Shown here one piece after another: positions 45,345 through 54,198 of a stretch of 64,000 nucleotides of DNA. Below the pieces are notes generated by a model that made no database searches, was not told where the DNA came from, and saw only the letters and a program-made list of their open reading frames with translations. Position 1 is the stretch's first letter. Every line of letters starts with the position of its first letter. A program made the position numbers and the translations under genes. The stretch is from positions 1-64,000 of the forward strand of contig CANLXL010000004.1 of assembly GCA_947495125.1 (NCBI GenBank), given 5' to 3'. Source of the DNA: an uncultured Flaviramulus sp. (lineage in GTDB: Bacteria > Bacteroidota > Bacteroidia > Flavobacteriales > Flavobacteriaceae).

Positions 45345-46607
45345 TCATTGCCCTCTTATAATTCGTACGGGATCTATTTTCTTCGCTCTCTTTGATGGTA
45401 AATACCCTGCTAAAAATGTGGAAAGCATGGCGAACGAAAATCCAATAATAAAAAACCAAGGATTCATATTTATGGGATAGGTTTCTACAGTTGGAAGCGC
45501 CTCGGTTTGAAACGGAATGGTACCAATTAAATTGGCCAATCCAAATCCAATGAGTAGGCCTAAAACACCGCCTACCAAACCAATGATCATCGCTTGAGCC
45601 ATAAAAATAAGTTGGACATCTTTACCGGAAAAACCGGTAGCCTTCAATATGGCGATATCATTCATTTTTTCATAGATAAGCATGTTCAAGATGTTGTAGA
45701 TACCAAACCCGGCCACAATTAAGAGCGTTATGGAGACCGAATAGGTAATCAGGTTTCTTATTGTAGTTCCGGTTTCAAATTGTGCGTTGGCCGTTTTTAT
45801 ATCTATGGCTTTTACATGAAACTGCTTTTCGATTTTTTTTGATAACGGAACAGCCTGCTCAATATCATATAATTTGATATTGATATCGGTAATATAGTTT
45901 TGAGCCTGACCCAAAATACGTTGCACCGTTTTAATATTTGTAAAGCTTTGAATAGCATCTAAATCTGCAATGCCACTTTGGTAGAAACCTACAATTTTTA
46001 ATGGAAAGACACCACCATTGGTAGGGCTTACTTGTACGCGATCGCCAACGTTTAACGACATTTTTTTTGCAATACCGATGCCAAGTAAAATACCGTTGTT
46101 TGTATTATGCAACGCGGTTGCCGAACCGGCGACGATATAATCTTGTATGTTGAATAATTTTGCTTCGTCAATAGGGTTAATACCAATAAGATTACCGCCT
46201 AATTCTATGGAACCTGCCATATAGAAAATCTGAGTTTTTACTTGCGGAAGCGCACCGCGAACCAATTGATTTTCTTCCAGGTACTTAATGATGGGTAAAG
46301 CATTATGGATTTTTTTCTGACTTAATTTAGGCTTGATAGAATGTACAATATTAAAGCTGTTTTCGAATTCATCGTATAATGCCACAGGTTGTTTTTTTGA
46401 AGGTTCAATTTCATTATATACATGAATATGTGGTGTTTGGTTGAGAATGAGATCATCTAACATACCGTTTAATCCGGTCATAAAACATACTAAGGTAATA
46501 TAGGCACCAATCCCAAAAGTAACACCCAATGCCGCCGTTGATGTTTGCTTTATTTTAGTTAGCAAATGCGTTTTGGCAATGCTCAATATAACATTCCAAT
46601 TGATCAT
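45345..46607 (-). CDS. ABC transporter permease (FtsX/MacB type)
   Basis: A 420-residue inner-membrane protein with the MacB-type layout: one N-terminal helix (about 22-45), a large periplasmic domain (about 50-285) and three C-terminal helices with FtsX motifs (LLIVAGFGIYNILNMLIYEKMNDIAILKATGFSGKDV and LAGYLPSKRAKKIDPVRIIRGQ). With the adaptor and ATPase it should form a tripartite exporter or a lipoprotein-mobilising machine. No outer-membrane TolC partner is adjacent. Confidence 0.88.
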   Translation of the reverse strand: MINWNVILSIAKTHLLTKIKQTSTAALGVTFGIGAYITLVCFMTGLNGMLDDLILNQTPHIHVYNEIEPSKKQPVALYDEFENSFNIVHSIKPKLSQKKIHNALPIIKYLEENQLVRGALPQVKTQIFYMAGSIELGGNLIGINPIDEAKLFNIQDYIVAGSATALHNTNNGILLGIGIAKKMSLNVGDRVQVSPTNGGVFPLKIVGFYQSGIADLDAIQSFTNIKTVQRILGQAQNYITDINIKLYDIEQAVPLSKKIEKQFHVKAIDIKTANAQFETGTTIRNLITYSVSITLLIVAGFGIYNILNMLIYEKMNDIAILKATGFSGKDVQLIFMAQAMIIGLVGGVLGLLIGFGLANLIGTIPFQTEALPTVETYPINMNPWFFIIGFSFAMLSTFLAGYLPSKRAKKIDPVRIIRGQ

Positions 46608-47687
46608 TTATTCAGGTTTATAGATGTAAGTGTCCTTGCTGATTCCAGAGAGTACTTCAATATATTCCATATTTTGTAATCCTGTTGTGATCGTTACCAG
46701 TCCATTATCGGTTTTTACTTTATCTTCATCAATGATATAGCCTTTAGGAACAGTTAAAACGGTATCCTTTTTTGCAATAATAATATTGGCTTCCCCGGAA
46801 AGACCGGGATACAATACCTTTGGCGGCTCTATAAATAGAGCTTCTACTGAGAACGTTTGATTGCGTTCATCTTTTTTTGGGTAAATTTTAGAAATTTCAC
46901 CTGTAAAGATTTCACCTTTATAGGCATCCAAATGGATGAGAACTTTTTGGTTTTCAGAAATTCTTACAATATCCAATTCATCCACCAGTATATCGATAAC
47001 GAAATTTGTTGCACTACCAATTGATGCTATGGGGTCCATGGTGTTTACAATTTCACCGGGTTCTTTATATAAGGCATATACCTTGCCATGAATTTTGCTC
47101 TTAATCGTAAAATCCTTGGTGTTTATAAGCGATTTTTGATAATTATTCTGAGCCTGTTTTATGGCCGTTTGCAGTTCATTTTTTGTGCGGTAGTATTTAT
47201 TTTTTAATAGTTTTAGATGGTTGGAAGCCAATTCATAATTGAGTTTTTTTTTGTCATATTCAGTTTTGGATCCGATGCGTTGTTCCCAAAGATTCTTTTG
47301 TCTGAAATAGTTCATAGAATCATTTTGCAACTGAAGCGTTGCTGCAGCAATTTCGTCGGTAATACTACTTAAAATAGCCGCGCTGCCACTATAATTTTCC
47401 TTGGCAAGACCTAATGCCAGTTTTGTGTTTTCTGTGTTAAGTTTAGGCGCGTTATTAATAATCTGTATGATGGCTTCATGTTTAGAAACGACATGACCTT
47501 CTTCAACAAGATTTTGATCCAAGATCCCGGAAACGATAGCATGAGCTTGATATAGACTATCCGGTTGAATGGTAACAGAAGCATATACCGACTCGGTTAG
47601 ATCTTGTTTTATTGGAAGTATTTTGTCCTGCTTTCCTGAGCAAGATAGTAGAATAAATAGAATGAGAATACAGCTAATTAATTTCAT
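46608..47687 (-). CDS. HlyD/MacA-type periplasmic adaptor lipoprotein
   Basis: A 359-residue lipoprotein (LFILLSCSGK). It has the adaptor layout: biotinyl-lipoyl-like halves (VSGILDQNLVEEGHVVSKHEAIIQI and TIKSKIHGKVYALYKEPGEIVNTMDPIASIG) around an alpha-helical hairpin of about 100 residues, then a beta-barrel domain (VLIHLDAYKGEIFTGEISKIYP). It bridges the ABC permease and an outer-membrane duct. Its stop is directly next to the permease start. Confidence 0.87.
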   Translation of the reverse strand: MKLISCILILFILLSCSGKQDKILPIKQDLTESVYASVTIQPDSLYQAHAIVSGILDQNLVEEGHVVSKHEAIIQIINNAPKLNTENTKLALGLAKENYSGSAAILSSITDEIAAATLQLQNDSMNYFRQKNLWEQRIGSKTEYDKKKLNYELASNHLKLLKNKYYRTKNELQTAIKQAQNNYQKSLINTKDFTIKSKIHGKVYALYKEPGEIVNTMDPIASIGSATNFVIDILVDELDIVRISENQKVLIHLDAYKGEIFTGEISKIYPKKDERNQTFSVEALFIEPPKVLYPGLSGEANIIIAKKDTVLTVPKGYIIDEDKVKTDNGLVTITTGLQNMEYIEVLSGISKDTYIYKPE

Positions 47688-47689
47688 GT

Positions 47690-48775
47690 TTAATAGGCTA
47701 ATTTAGATTGCAGTAATATGTATTCGTTTAAGTTGGTGGCATCTATAGCTCCTAATAATTTGCCGTTTTCAACAACAGGAAAAAAAGATTTTTTATCGCC
47801 ATAAATTAAACGATATACCTTTTTAAGGTCATCCGTAGATTTTACCGTTTTAAAATTAACCGTCATAATATCCTTAACCAAAACGTTTTTATTAGAATGA
47901 TCTATAATGTTTTGGTGGTATAAGACCCCTACAACAGCATGGTTTTCTATTACGACGAAGTTGTTTTCCGTACTCGAAATGATTTTATTAACAACGATAT
48001 CAATAGAGTCTTTGGGGTCAAAGACGGTTATGTTAATCATCATAGCTTCATCAACTGTATGCCCTTTTAGTAAAGCCAGATGTTGCACCATTTTATTTTC
48101 ACCGTAAGCACCTAAAAAAACGAAAAGTGCAATGAATATGAGAAATGGATTGTATAATAATCCGATTAACAGGAAAAGCGCAGCAATAAATTGCCCTATG
48201 CTCGACGCTATTTGAGTGGCTTTTACACGACTCATTCTCATCGCTAATAAAGCCCTTAGTATTCTTCCTCCGTCCATAGGGAATGCAGGAATTATATTGA
48301 ATACTACTAAGCCTATATTAACAATAAACAAATAGAAAAGAAAATTTTGTAGTGTAAAGCTCATTAAAGCTTCAAAGGATTCTGTAAAGTTGAGGTGCAT
48401 ATAGTCTTGAACCGGAACAATAATATAAAGAAGAAGTGCGATAGCAAGATTTACCAAAGGCCCGGCAATAACGACCAGAAGCTCCTGTTTAGGAGATTCA
48501 GGGAGGCTATCTAAACTCGCCATACCACCAATAGGGAGGAGTGTTATTTTTTTCGTGACGATTCCAAAGGACTTCGCGGTTAGGGCGTGGCCCAATTCGT
48601 GTAACACGACACAAAAAAAAACAGCTAGAACAAAGGTGATATTAAACAAAATGCTTTCGGTAGTTCCACCGCGTTTAAGTTCAACAAAAATGATCCAAAC
48701 GATTAAAAATAGAAACGTCCAATGTACTTTAATTTTTATCCCCGATATACTTCCCAAATTTAGATTAGATCTCAT
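47690..48775 (-). CDS. Site-2 type M50 metalloprotease with CBS domains (Rip3-like)
   Basis: A 361-residue intramembrane zinc protease with six or so helices. The zinc site is HELGH (His59, Glu60, His63) plus Asp168 in NIIPAFPMDGG. Two CBS modules (about 240-355) form a nucleotide-sensing tail (GHTVDEAMMINITVFDPKDSIDIVVNKII and VLVKDIMTVNFKTVKSTDDLKKVYRLI). The same architecture is known from Mycobacterium tuberculosis Rip3, a DosR regulon member. Targets could be anti-sigma factors or membrane protein remnants. It sits between the WG-repeat protein and the exporter. Confidence 0.9.
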   Translation of the reverse strand: MRSNLNLGSISGIKIKVHWTFLFLIVWIIFVELKRGGTTESILFNITFVLAVFFCVVLHELGHALTAKSFGIVTKKITLLPIGGMASLDSLPESPKQELLVVIAGPLVNLAIALLLYIIVPVQDYMHLNFTESFEALMSFTLQNFLFYLFIVNIGLVVFNIIPAFPMDGGRILRALLAMRMSRVKATQIASSIGQFIAALFLLIGLLYNPFLIFIALFVFLGAYGENKMVQHLALLKGHTVDEAMMINITVFDPKDSIDIVVNKIISSTENNFVVIENHAVVGVLYHQNIIDHSNKNVLVKDIMTVNFKTVKSTDDLKKVYRLIYGDKKSFFPVVENGKLLGAIDATNLNEYILLQSKLAY

Positions 48776-48794
48776 TTCTAAAGCTTAAAAGATG

Positions 48795-49409
48795 TTATTC
48801 ATTAATTCTTTTTACAGTCCATTTTTTGTTGGAGCTGAGGGTCGCTATTAAGTTCTCTGAAATGATTTTGGACTTAATCTGTGGAGGCTTTTTTAGGAAT
48901 TTTTTATCTAAAACGACGTTAACACCTTTGGGGTCTAAATAGTTCTCTATGTTACCATTTTTATTGATAGTAACTTCATGCGATCTATAATAGACTACAT
49001 TCTTACCTAAAATCTCATTCCTGCCAATATCCTTTTTAACCAGTTTTAATGCAATGGCTACATTATTGTGAAAATTAGTGGCATTCAAAAATTGAGGATC
49101 AATCACTCGTTTTCCCAATTTATCGATATAACCAAAGTAGGTGATTCCCTCTTTTTTTATGACGATCAGGCATCTGTCATTATTAAAAACAGGATAATTA
49201 CCATCATCCATTTTCGTAAGGAATAAATCGTTTCTAAAGGGCACCGTAATGCCCCCTTTCTTATTTATAAAGGCCCATTGCCCATCTTTTTTTATGGCAG
49301 ATACACCATCGTGAAAAGGGGAGACGTATTCGAGGTTTTCAATAGATTGAGAATATCCGAAAAGGGCGATGAATAAAACCGTTATAACTAGAATACATGT
49401 ACGTTTCAT
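48795..49409 (-). CDS. Secreted WG-repeat protein
   Basis: A 204-residue exported protein (signal peptide ending FGYSQS). It holds two or three WG-type repeats (GVSAIKKDGQWAFINKKGGITVPF and YFGYIDKLGKRVIDPQF), followed by a basic tail. WG repeats are thought to mediate protein binding. It is first in the operon that continues with the M50 protease and the exporter, and the promoter directly upstream has an FNR-like operator. Confidence 0.75.
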   Translation of the reverse strand: MKRTCILVITVLFIALFGYSQSIENLEYVSPFHDGVSAIKKDGQWAFINKKGGITVPFRNDLFLTKMDDGNYPVFNNDRCLIVIKKEGITYFGYIDKLGKRVIDPQFLNATNFHNNVAIALKLVKKDIGRNEILGKNVVYYRSHEVTINKNGNIENYLDPKGVNVVLDKKFLKKPPQIKSKIISENLIATLSSNKKWTVKRINE

Positions 49410-49437
49410 AAGGCAATTATTTTTGAAGTTAACCCTA

Positions 49438-49480
49438 TAAATGTATCATAGTTTCAGTTGCTATAAAATGATATTCATCA
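49438..49480 (-). promoter_or_regulatory. FNR-like operator and -7 box of the WG-protein/M50/exporter operon
   Basis: TGATATTCATCA at 49469-49480. Leftward, TACATTTA starts at 49445, 29.5 bp from the centre. Predicted leader about 24 bases. Confidence 0.65.
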
Positions 49481-49492
49481 TGATGGATGGTT

Positions 49493-49792
49493 TTAAATAT
49501 ACCGGTTTATGATGGCCGAAATGTCATCCCTTTGTAGTACCCCCGATTGACGCCATAATGGTTTTCCATTTTTAAACAATATCATTGTAGGGACACCTCG
49601 TACTTGGTATTTGGTGGTCAGTAATTGGTTTTTATCAACATCAATCTTTATTATTTTTATGGCATCACCAAATGTATCTTTTACTTGTTTTAGAATTGGA
49701 GCCAACATTTTGCATGGGCCGCACCAATCTGCAAAAAAGTCAACTAAAACTGGTGTGTCTGAACTTATAATGGTATCAAAATTATTTTTCAT
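49493..49792 (-). CDS. trxA: Thioredoxin
   Basis: A 99-residue cytoplasmic dithiol reductase of standard length. Active site WCGPCK with Cys24 and Cys27, the conserved Asp18 in LVDFFADW, and cis-Pro in RGVPTMILFKNG. It is probably a stress-specific copy beside the housekeeping one. It ends 13 bp before the operator of the next unit. Confidence 0.93.
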   Translation of the reverse strand: MKNNFDTIISSDTPVLVDFFADWCGPCKMLAPILKQVKDTFGDAIKIIKIDVDKNQLLTTKYQVRGVPTMILFKNGKPLWRQSGVLQRDDISAIINRYI

Positions 49793-49872
49793 CTCTTATA
49801 TTTAATGTCTTTTATTGGTCATACCTGTCTGCCGGTAGTCAGTTCCTTTAATCATTACAATGTGTGTCGCAC

Positions 49873-49884
49873 TGATAGTTATCA
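49873..49884 (-). promoter_or_regulatory. FNR-like palindrome upstream of thioredoxin
   Basis: TGATAGTTATCA fits TGAT-N4-ATCA and lies 81 bp before the thioredoxin start, but no good -7 box lies at the usual distance. It may act from a different position or be fortuitous. Confidence 0.4.
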
Positions 49885-49913
49885 GCATTAGTTATGCATG
49901 CTTTATAACCACT

Positions 49914-50318
49914 TTATTTTTTAAGCTCAATACTCAGTTTAGCCAGCATGATCAATTCAGATTTATTCTGACTGGAAAATGCAGCAGTGATAGCTCCCGT
50001 GGTTTTCAAGATCAGGCTATTTAATTCGGGTGTAAAAAAGTCATTGTGTGCTTTTTTATAAGCTATGAAATCATTGAAACAGGAGTTAGCATCCTGTTTT
50101 TCTAAAACCAATCTTTTAAACGTGTGTTCTATGTGATGAGCAATATCGATTTTATGGCCATGCTCTGTATCGAATACGAAGAGCCATTTATGTTTTATAA
50201 GATCTTTTAGAGCATTAAACTCTTCATCCCTAACCACCTTATCCGATGCAGCGATGGCATAACATAACTTTCCTAGATTTTGGTAAAAAGAAATAAGTGT
50301 TTTTTCAGGGTAGCTCAT
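49914..50318 (-). CDS. TerB-like helical protein
   Basis: A 134-residue, all-helical, soluble protein. The N-terminal part (LISFYQNLGKLCYAIAASDKVVRDEEFNALKDLIKHKW) resembles the acidic metal-binding start of TerB-like (tellurite resistance/DUF533-type) domains. The family is linked to stress and membrane or metal responses without a clear mechanism. It is divergent from the PAS kinase and shares the operator at 50366. Confidence 0.65.
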   Translation of the reverse strand: MSYPEKTLISFYQNLGKLCYAIAASDKVVRDEEFNALKDLIKHKWLFVFDTEHGHKIDIAHHIEHTFKRLVLEKQDANSCFNDFIAYKKAHNDFFTPELNSLILKTTGAITAAFSSQNKSELIMLAKLSIELKK

Positions 50319-50334
50319 AACAGTTTGGTTTTAG

Positions 50335-50409
50335 TAAAGTTAGGCCTTAATTAGGAATTAAAACATGATATAAGTCAGAAGAAAAACACGACTTTGGGTC
50401 GTATCTTTA
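50335..50409. promoter_or_regulatory. Divergent promoter pair of the TerB-like and PAS kinase genes
   Basis: TGATATAAGTCA at 50366-50377. Leftward, TAACTTTA starts at 50342, exactly 29.5 bp from the centre. Rightward, TATCTTTA starts at 50402, 30.5 bp away. This suggests that the two-component genes may be autoregulated through the same type of site. Confidence 0.6.
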
Positions 50410-50433
50410 AGTTACAAAATAAAAGACTTAGCC

Positions 50434-51672
50434 ATGTTTCAGCAAGATATTTTCAACGTGTTATTTGAAGCCATCATTGAAGGCGTTATCATCGTCGACA
50501 ATAATCATAAAATCGTTGAAGTAAATACCATGGCAGCTACAATGTTTGGCTATACCAAAGATGAACTTATTAATAAGCCAATAAACATATTAGTACCTGA
50601 AGAAAGTCGCCCCATTCACGATAAAGAATCCAAGAAATTTATCGAAAATAAGGAAAGCCGGCAAATGGGGAAAGGCAAAGACCTTTTTGGAGTACGGAAG
50701 GATGGTACAATTTTCCCGGTAGAAATTGGTTTAAACTTTTTTAAAATTTATGATAGAAACTATGTCATGTCTATGATTATTGACATCACCGAACGCAAGG
50801 CTAAAGAACAAAAAATTCGGGAGTTAAATGAATCCTTAGAAAGAAAGGTTAGAGCGCGCACAAAAGCCCTGAGATTGACTACCGATGATTTAAAGCATAC
50901 AAACTTCGAGCTTGCCAAAGAAATTGAAAAAAGAACTCAGGTAGAAAAAGAACTTAAAATAGCCCTGGTAAATGAACGAGAGCACAACACCTTAAAAACA
51001 AGATTCTTATCACTAGTGTCGCACGAGTTTAAAACGCCCCTAAGCGGTATTTTAACGTCGACCATGTTGTTAGGTAAATATAAGCTTTCCGAGGAGCAAG
51101 AAAAACGTGAAAAACATATAAAAACCATTTCAGACAAGGTACGTTACCTGACCAATATTTTAAACGATTTTTTGTCTTTGGAAAAATTGGAAACAGGTAA
51201 AATTAGATACAAGCCAAGTACTTTTAAGCTGAGTAAAGTGGTTAATGAGGTCGTTTATAACGCCAACATGCTGTTAAAAGAAGGACAACAAATTAATTAT
51301 CCTGAAGATATAGATGCCTATTCCTTATATCAGGATGAAAAAATTGTAGAGTTGATCTTATCAAACTTAATACACAATGCCATAAAGTATTCTCCTAAAA
51401 ACACGGCTATCGATATCAATATTACGCAAAACAAGGGTATGACAACTTTTGTTGTTAAAGATCATGGTATAGGGATTCCCAAGGGAGAACAGAAAAATAT
51501 TTTCAACCGATACTTTAGAGCAGAAAACGTATTATCAACGCAAGGTACCGGGATCGGATTAAACATTGCGAAGCACCATATAGAGAATTTAGGAGGACGC
51601 ATTTCATTTAAAAGTAAAGAACATATTGGAACGACATTTACCTTTAGTATACCCAGCGAAGCGTCAAAATAA
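50434..51672 (+). CDS. FixL-like PAS sensor histidine kinase
   Basis: A 412-residue soluble kinase with no membrane segment. PAS domain at about 8-120, coiled coil at about 120-185, phospho-acceptor His197 in SLVSHEFKTPLSG, and HATPase domain with N-box LILSNLIHNAIKYSP, G1 VKDHGIGIP and G2 GTGIGLNIAKHHIENLGG. The PAS domain closely follows the rhizobial FixL haem PAS: FGYTKDELINKPINILVPEESRPIHDKES, with His62 where FixL has its proximal haem ligand. The two FixL arginines that contact the haem or oxygen align with Lys68 and Lys82. Haem binding and oxygen sensing are therefore plausible but not proven. Its gene lies 80 bp before the response regulator. Confidence 0.87.
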   Translation: MFQQDIFNVLFEAIIEGVIIVDNNHKIVEVNTMAATMFGYTKDELINKPINILVPEESRPIHDKESKKFIENKESRQMGKGKDLFGVRKDGTIFPVEIGLNFFKIYDRNYVMSMIIDITERKAKEQKIRELNESLERKVRARTKALRLTTDDLKHTNFELAKEIEKRTQVEKELKIALVNEREHNTLKTRFLSLVSHEFKTPLSGILTSTMLLGKYKLSEEQEKREKHIKTISDKVRYLTNILNDFLSLEKLETGKIRYKPSTFKLSKVVNEVVYNANMLLKEGQQINYPEDIDAYSLYQDEKIVELILSNLIHNAIKYSPKNTAIDINITQNKGMTTFVVKDHGIGIPKGEQKNIFNRYFRAENVLSTQGTGIGLNIAKHHIENLGGRISFKSKEHIGTTFTFSIPSEASK

Positions 51673-51751
51673 AGTATTTATAATGTAATAATATAAAAGC
51701 CTATTAAATGAATGCTAAATCAAATCAATATTAACTGCTAATTATAAACAA

Positions 51752-52807
51752 ATGAAACATGTATTGCTCATAGAAGATGATTTGGTTCTAAGAGAAAACA
51801 CTGCGGAACTTTTAGAACTTTCAGGTTACAAAGTAACCGTGGCTTCTGATGGTTTAGAAGCCGTTGAGATTGCTTTAAAGAAATTACCGGATATTATAGT
51901 CTGTGATATTATGATGCCGGAGTTAGACGGTTATGGGGTTTTAAACACCTTATCTAAAAACAGTGATACCAAATACATTCCGTTTATTTTTTTATCGGCG
52001 AAAACGGAGCATCAGGATGTCAGAAAAGGAATGAACATGGGAGCCGATGATTACATTACAAAGCCTTTTGATGAAGAGGAACTTATAAGTGCCATAGAAA
52101 GTCGTTTAGCGAAAAGGGCCATTTTAAAAGACTTAAGAGGTGAAAAAAACAGTTCTAATGATGATTTAAATGAAAGTGAAGTAAATCCAATTCAGGATTT
52201 AAAAACCCTCTTTAATAATAATGGGGAAGTTTTTAATTACGTTACGAACGACATCATTTTTAAGGAAGGAAATAATTCTAACTACATTTATTTAATAAAT
52301 AAGGGCGTTGTAAAGTGTTATAAATTAGATGAACAAGGTAAAGAACTCACTACAGCTTTGTATAGAGAAGGTGACTTATTTGGTTATACATCTTTTACGC
52401 AAAACGGTCCCTATCAAGAAACTGCGGCAGTTATTAAGGATGTTGAAATCGTTGGAATTACAAAGAATGCACTTAAAAGCATCCTGGATAAAAACCATAA
52501 AGTAGCCTTAGAGCTCATACAATGTTTAACAGACGATCTTTCGGGGATAAAAGAGCAATTGCTGCAAATGGCCTACAGTACGGTAAATAAAAAAACCGCC
52601 GCAACCATTATTAGGTTTGCGGAAAAGATGAATAGAAAACCAGAAGACCCCCTTAAGATATCTCGTAGCGATCTCGCGAGTGTTGCCGGAATTGCTACGG
52701 AAACTTTAATTAGAACCATGTCAGATTTTAAAAGACAGGGTATCATTAAAATGGAAGGTAGAAATATTAAAATCGTGGACATTCAAAAATTGAAACACAT
52801 GTATTGA
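51752..52807 (+). CDS. Response regulator fused to a Crp/Fnr-type activator
   Basis: A 351-residue cytoplasmic regulator that combines a receiver domain (about 1-120; phospho-acceptor Asp52 in IVCDIMMPELDG, Lys in YITKPF) with a cyclic-nucleotide-binding-like sensor domain (about 145-255; IIFKEGNNSNYIYLINKGVVKCYKLDEQGKELTTALYREGDLFGY) and a Crp-type winged helix (about 285-350). The recognition helix IATETLIRTMSDFKRQG has Glu317 and Arg321 at the positions that FNR uses to read TTGAT. The Arg that CRP uses for TGTGA is replaced by Thr316. FNR's N-terminal Cys cluster is absent, so any oxygen signal should come from the kinase. It is the best candidate to bind the TGAT-N4-ATCA sites around it. 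Confidence 0.9.
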   Translation: MKHVLLIEDDLVLRENTAELLELSGYKVTVASDGLEAVEIALKKLPDIIVCDIMMPELDGYGVLNTLSKNSDTKYIPFIFLSAKTEHQDVRKGMNMGADDYITKPFDEEELISAIESRLAKRAILKDLRGEKNSSNDDLNESEVNPIQDLKTLFNNNGEVFNYVTNDIIFKEGNNSNYIYLINKGVVKCYKLDEQGKELTTALYREGDLFGYTSFTQNGPYQETAAVIKDVEIVGITKNALKSILDKNHKVALELIQCLTDDLSGIKEQLLQMAYSTVNKKTAATIIRFAEKMNRKPEDPLKISRSDLASVAGIATETLIRTMSDFKRQGIIKMEGRNIKIVDIQKLKHMY

Positions 52808-52830
52808 TGTTATGGATGTTTACTCAAATC

Positions 52831-52873
52831 TGACAAATATCATTCTATTTATAACATTTTTCATTTAGATTTA
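52831..52873 (+). promoter_or_regulatory. FNR-like operator and -7 box of the first USP gene
   Basis: TGACAAATATCA at 52831-52842. TAGATTTA starts at 52866, 29.5 bp from the centre. Predicted leader about 21 bases. Confidence 0.65.
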
Positions 52874-52898
52874 CTTTCAAACAAAAAGAGGGATTTCC

Positions 52899-53741
52899 AT
52901 GAAAAATATTTTATTACCGACAGATTTTTCAGAGAACTCATGGAATGCTATTGTATATGCACTGCATTTTTTTGAAGGATCCGCATGCAACTTTTATTTG
53001 CTGCATGTCAATATATTTGACAATTTCATGGATGGCGATGCATCATATATGCTCACTCACGAACTTTTAGAGCAGAACTATACCAAGCCTGCGAAAGTTA
53101 AGCTAAGGCAAGTTTTAAAGCGCATTTTAGTACAGTTTCCAAGTAACAAAAATCATAAGTTTTACGCGCTAACGGATTATAATTTTTTTATTGATTCTAT
53201 TCGAAAGCATGTAAGAGACCGGAATATCGATATGATCGTTATGGGAACAAAAGGGGCTTCGGGTTTACAAAAAATGATCATTGGCAGTAATACCGGTAAT
53301 GTTATAACAAAAGTACGATGCACAATCCTGGCGGTGCCTGAGAATGCAAAGTTTTCCAAACTGAAAGAAATTAGCTTTCCAACAGATTTTGCTCTAAACT
53401 ATAATATAAAAACATTATTGCCTATTTCTGAGATTTTAGAACGTTATAACTCAGCTTTACGCGTATTACACGTGTGTAAAAAGGGCGTCAGTTTAAATGA
53501 GGATCAACGAAAAAACAAAGAACTGATCGCCGATTATTTTAGTGATTATAAACAAAGTTTTCACTTTTTAACAAATAAAAAAATAGAACAAGCAATTCAA
53601 TGTTTTGTAGAAAGCAGGGACATCGATATGATAACTATGGTGGCAAAAAACCTAAACTATTTTCAAAGTGTTTTATTTTCACCAACAGTAGAGCATATAA
53701 GTTATCATACAGACGTACCTCTTTTGGTATTACATGAATAA
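52899..53741 (+). CDS. Tandem-domain universal stress protein 1
   Basis: A 280-residue protein with two UspA folds. The first starts with the hallmark ILLPTDFSENSWNAIVYAL and has the nucleotide motif G-2x-G-9x-G-S (MGTKGASGLQKMIIGSNTGNV), so it should bind ATP. The second (about 150-280) begins EISFPTDFALNYNIKTLLPI and has lost the Gly motif. Such proteins help cells survive arrest or hypoxia. It is followed 12 bp later by a small membrane protein. Confidence 0.9.
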   Translation: MKNILLPTDFSENSWNAIVYALHFFEGSACNFYLLHVNIFDNFMDGDASYMLTHELLEQNYTKPAKVKLRQVLKRILVQFPSNKNHKFYALTDYNFFIDSIRKHVRDRNIDMIVMGTKGASGLQKMIIGSNTGNVITKVRCTILAVPENAKFSKLKEISFPTDFALNYNIKTLLPISEILERYNSALRVLHVCKKGVSLNEDQRKNKELIADYFSDYKQSFHFLTNKKIEQAIQCFVESRDIDMITMVAKNLNYFQSVLFSPTVEHISYHTDVPLLVLHE

Positions 53742-53753
53742 AATAATACGATT

Positions 53754-54041
53754 ATGGATGTATCCTTTTTTTTAGCTAAGTTTTGGGGTTGGTACCTTAT
53801 TGTTTTCTTTTTGATATTAAGTTTAAATCCAAAACGGATCAAACAAATATTTGATGATCTTAAGGACGAAAAGTTTTTAATTTTATTCGCTTTTTTAGCG
53901 ATTATTGTTGGGCTAATTAATATTCTTTTTCACAATATCTGGGAGCTAAGTTATAAATTCATCATTACCATGATAGGGTGGTTAGCCCTAATAGAAGGTT
54001 GTTGTTGTTTATATTTCCAAAGCAAACAGTTTCCGCTTTAG
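53754..54041 (+). CDS. Small membrane protein next to USP 1
   Basis: A 95-residue protein with three hydrophobic helices (VSFFLAKFWGWYLIVFFLILSLN, FLILFAFLAIIVGLINILF and FIITMIGWLALIEGCCCLYF) and a short charged loop (KRIKQIFDDLKDEK). I do not know its function. It is co-transcribed with USP 1 and could tether or signal to it. Confidence 0.65.
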   Translation: MDVSFFLAKFWGWYLIVFFLILSLNPKRIKQIFDDLKDEKFLILFAFLAIIVGLINILFHNIWELSYKFIITMIGWLALIEGCCCLYFQSKQFPL

Positions 54042-54151
54042 AACTGGTTAACATAAAGTTGGTACAGGTATTATATATGTTGTTGTTTTTTGTGGGGGTA
54101 TATCTACTGAATATTGTTTATATGGTTCTTTAAACATATTTTTTTCTAAAC

Positions 54152-54194
54152 TGACCAATATCATTTTACATTAAAAACATGTAGATTATTTTAG
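54152..54194 (+). promoter_or_regulatory. FNR-like operator and -7 box in front of a gene-free stretch
   Basis: TGACCAATATCA at 54152-54163. TATTTTAG starts at 54187, 29.5 bp from the centre. The nearest downstream start codon is more than 500 bp away and has its own promoter, so the transcript from here is probably non-coding. Confidence 0.6.
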
Positions 54195-54198
54195 CAGC

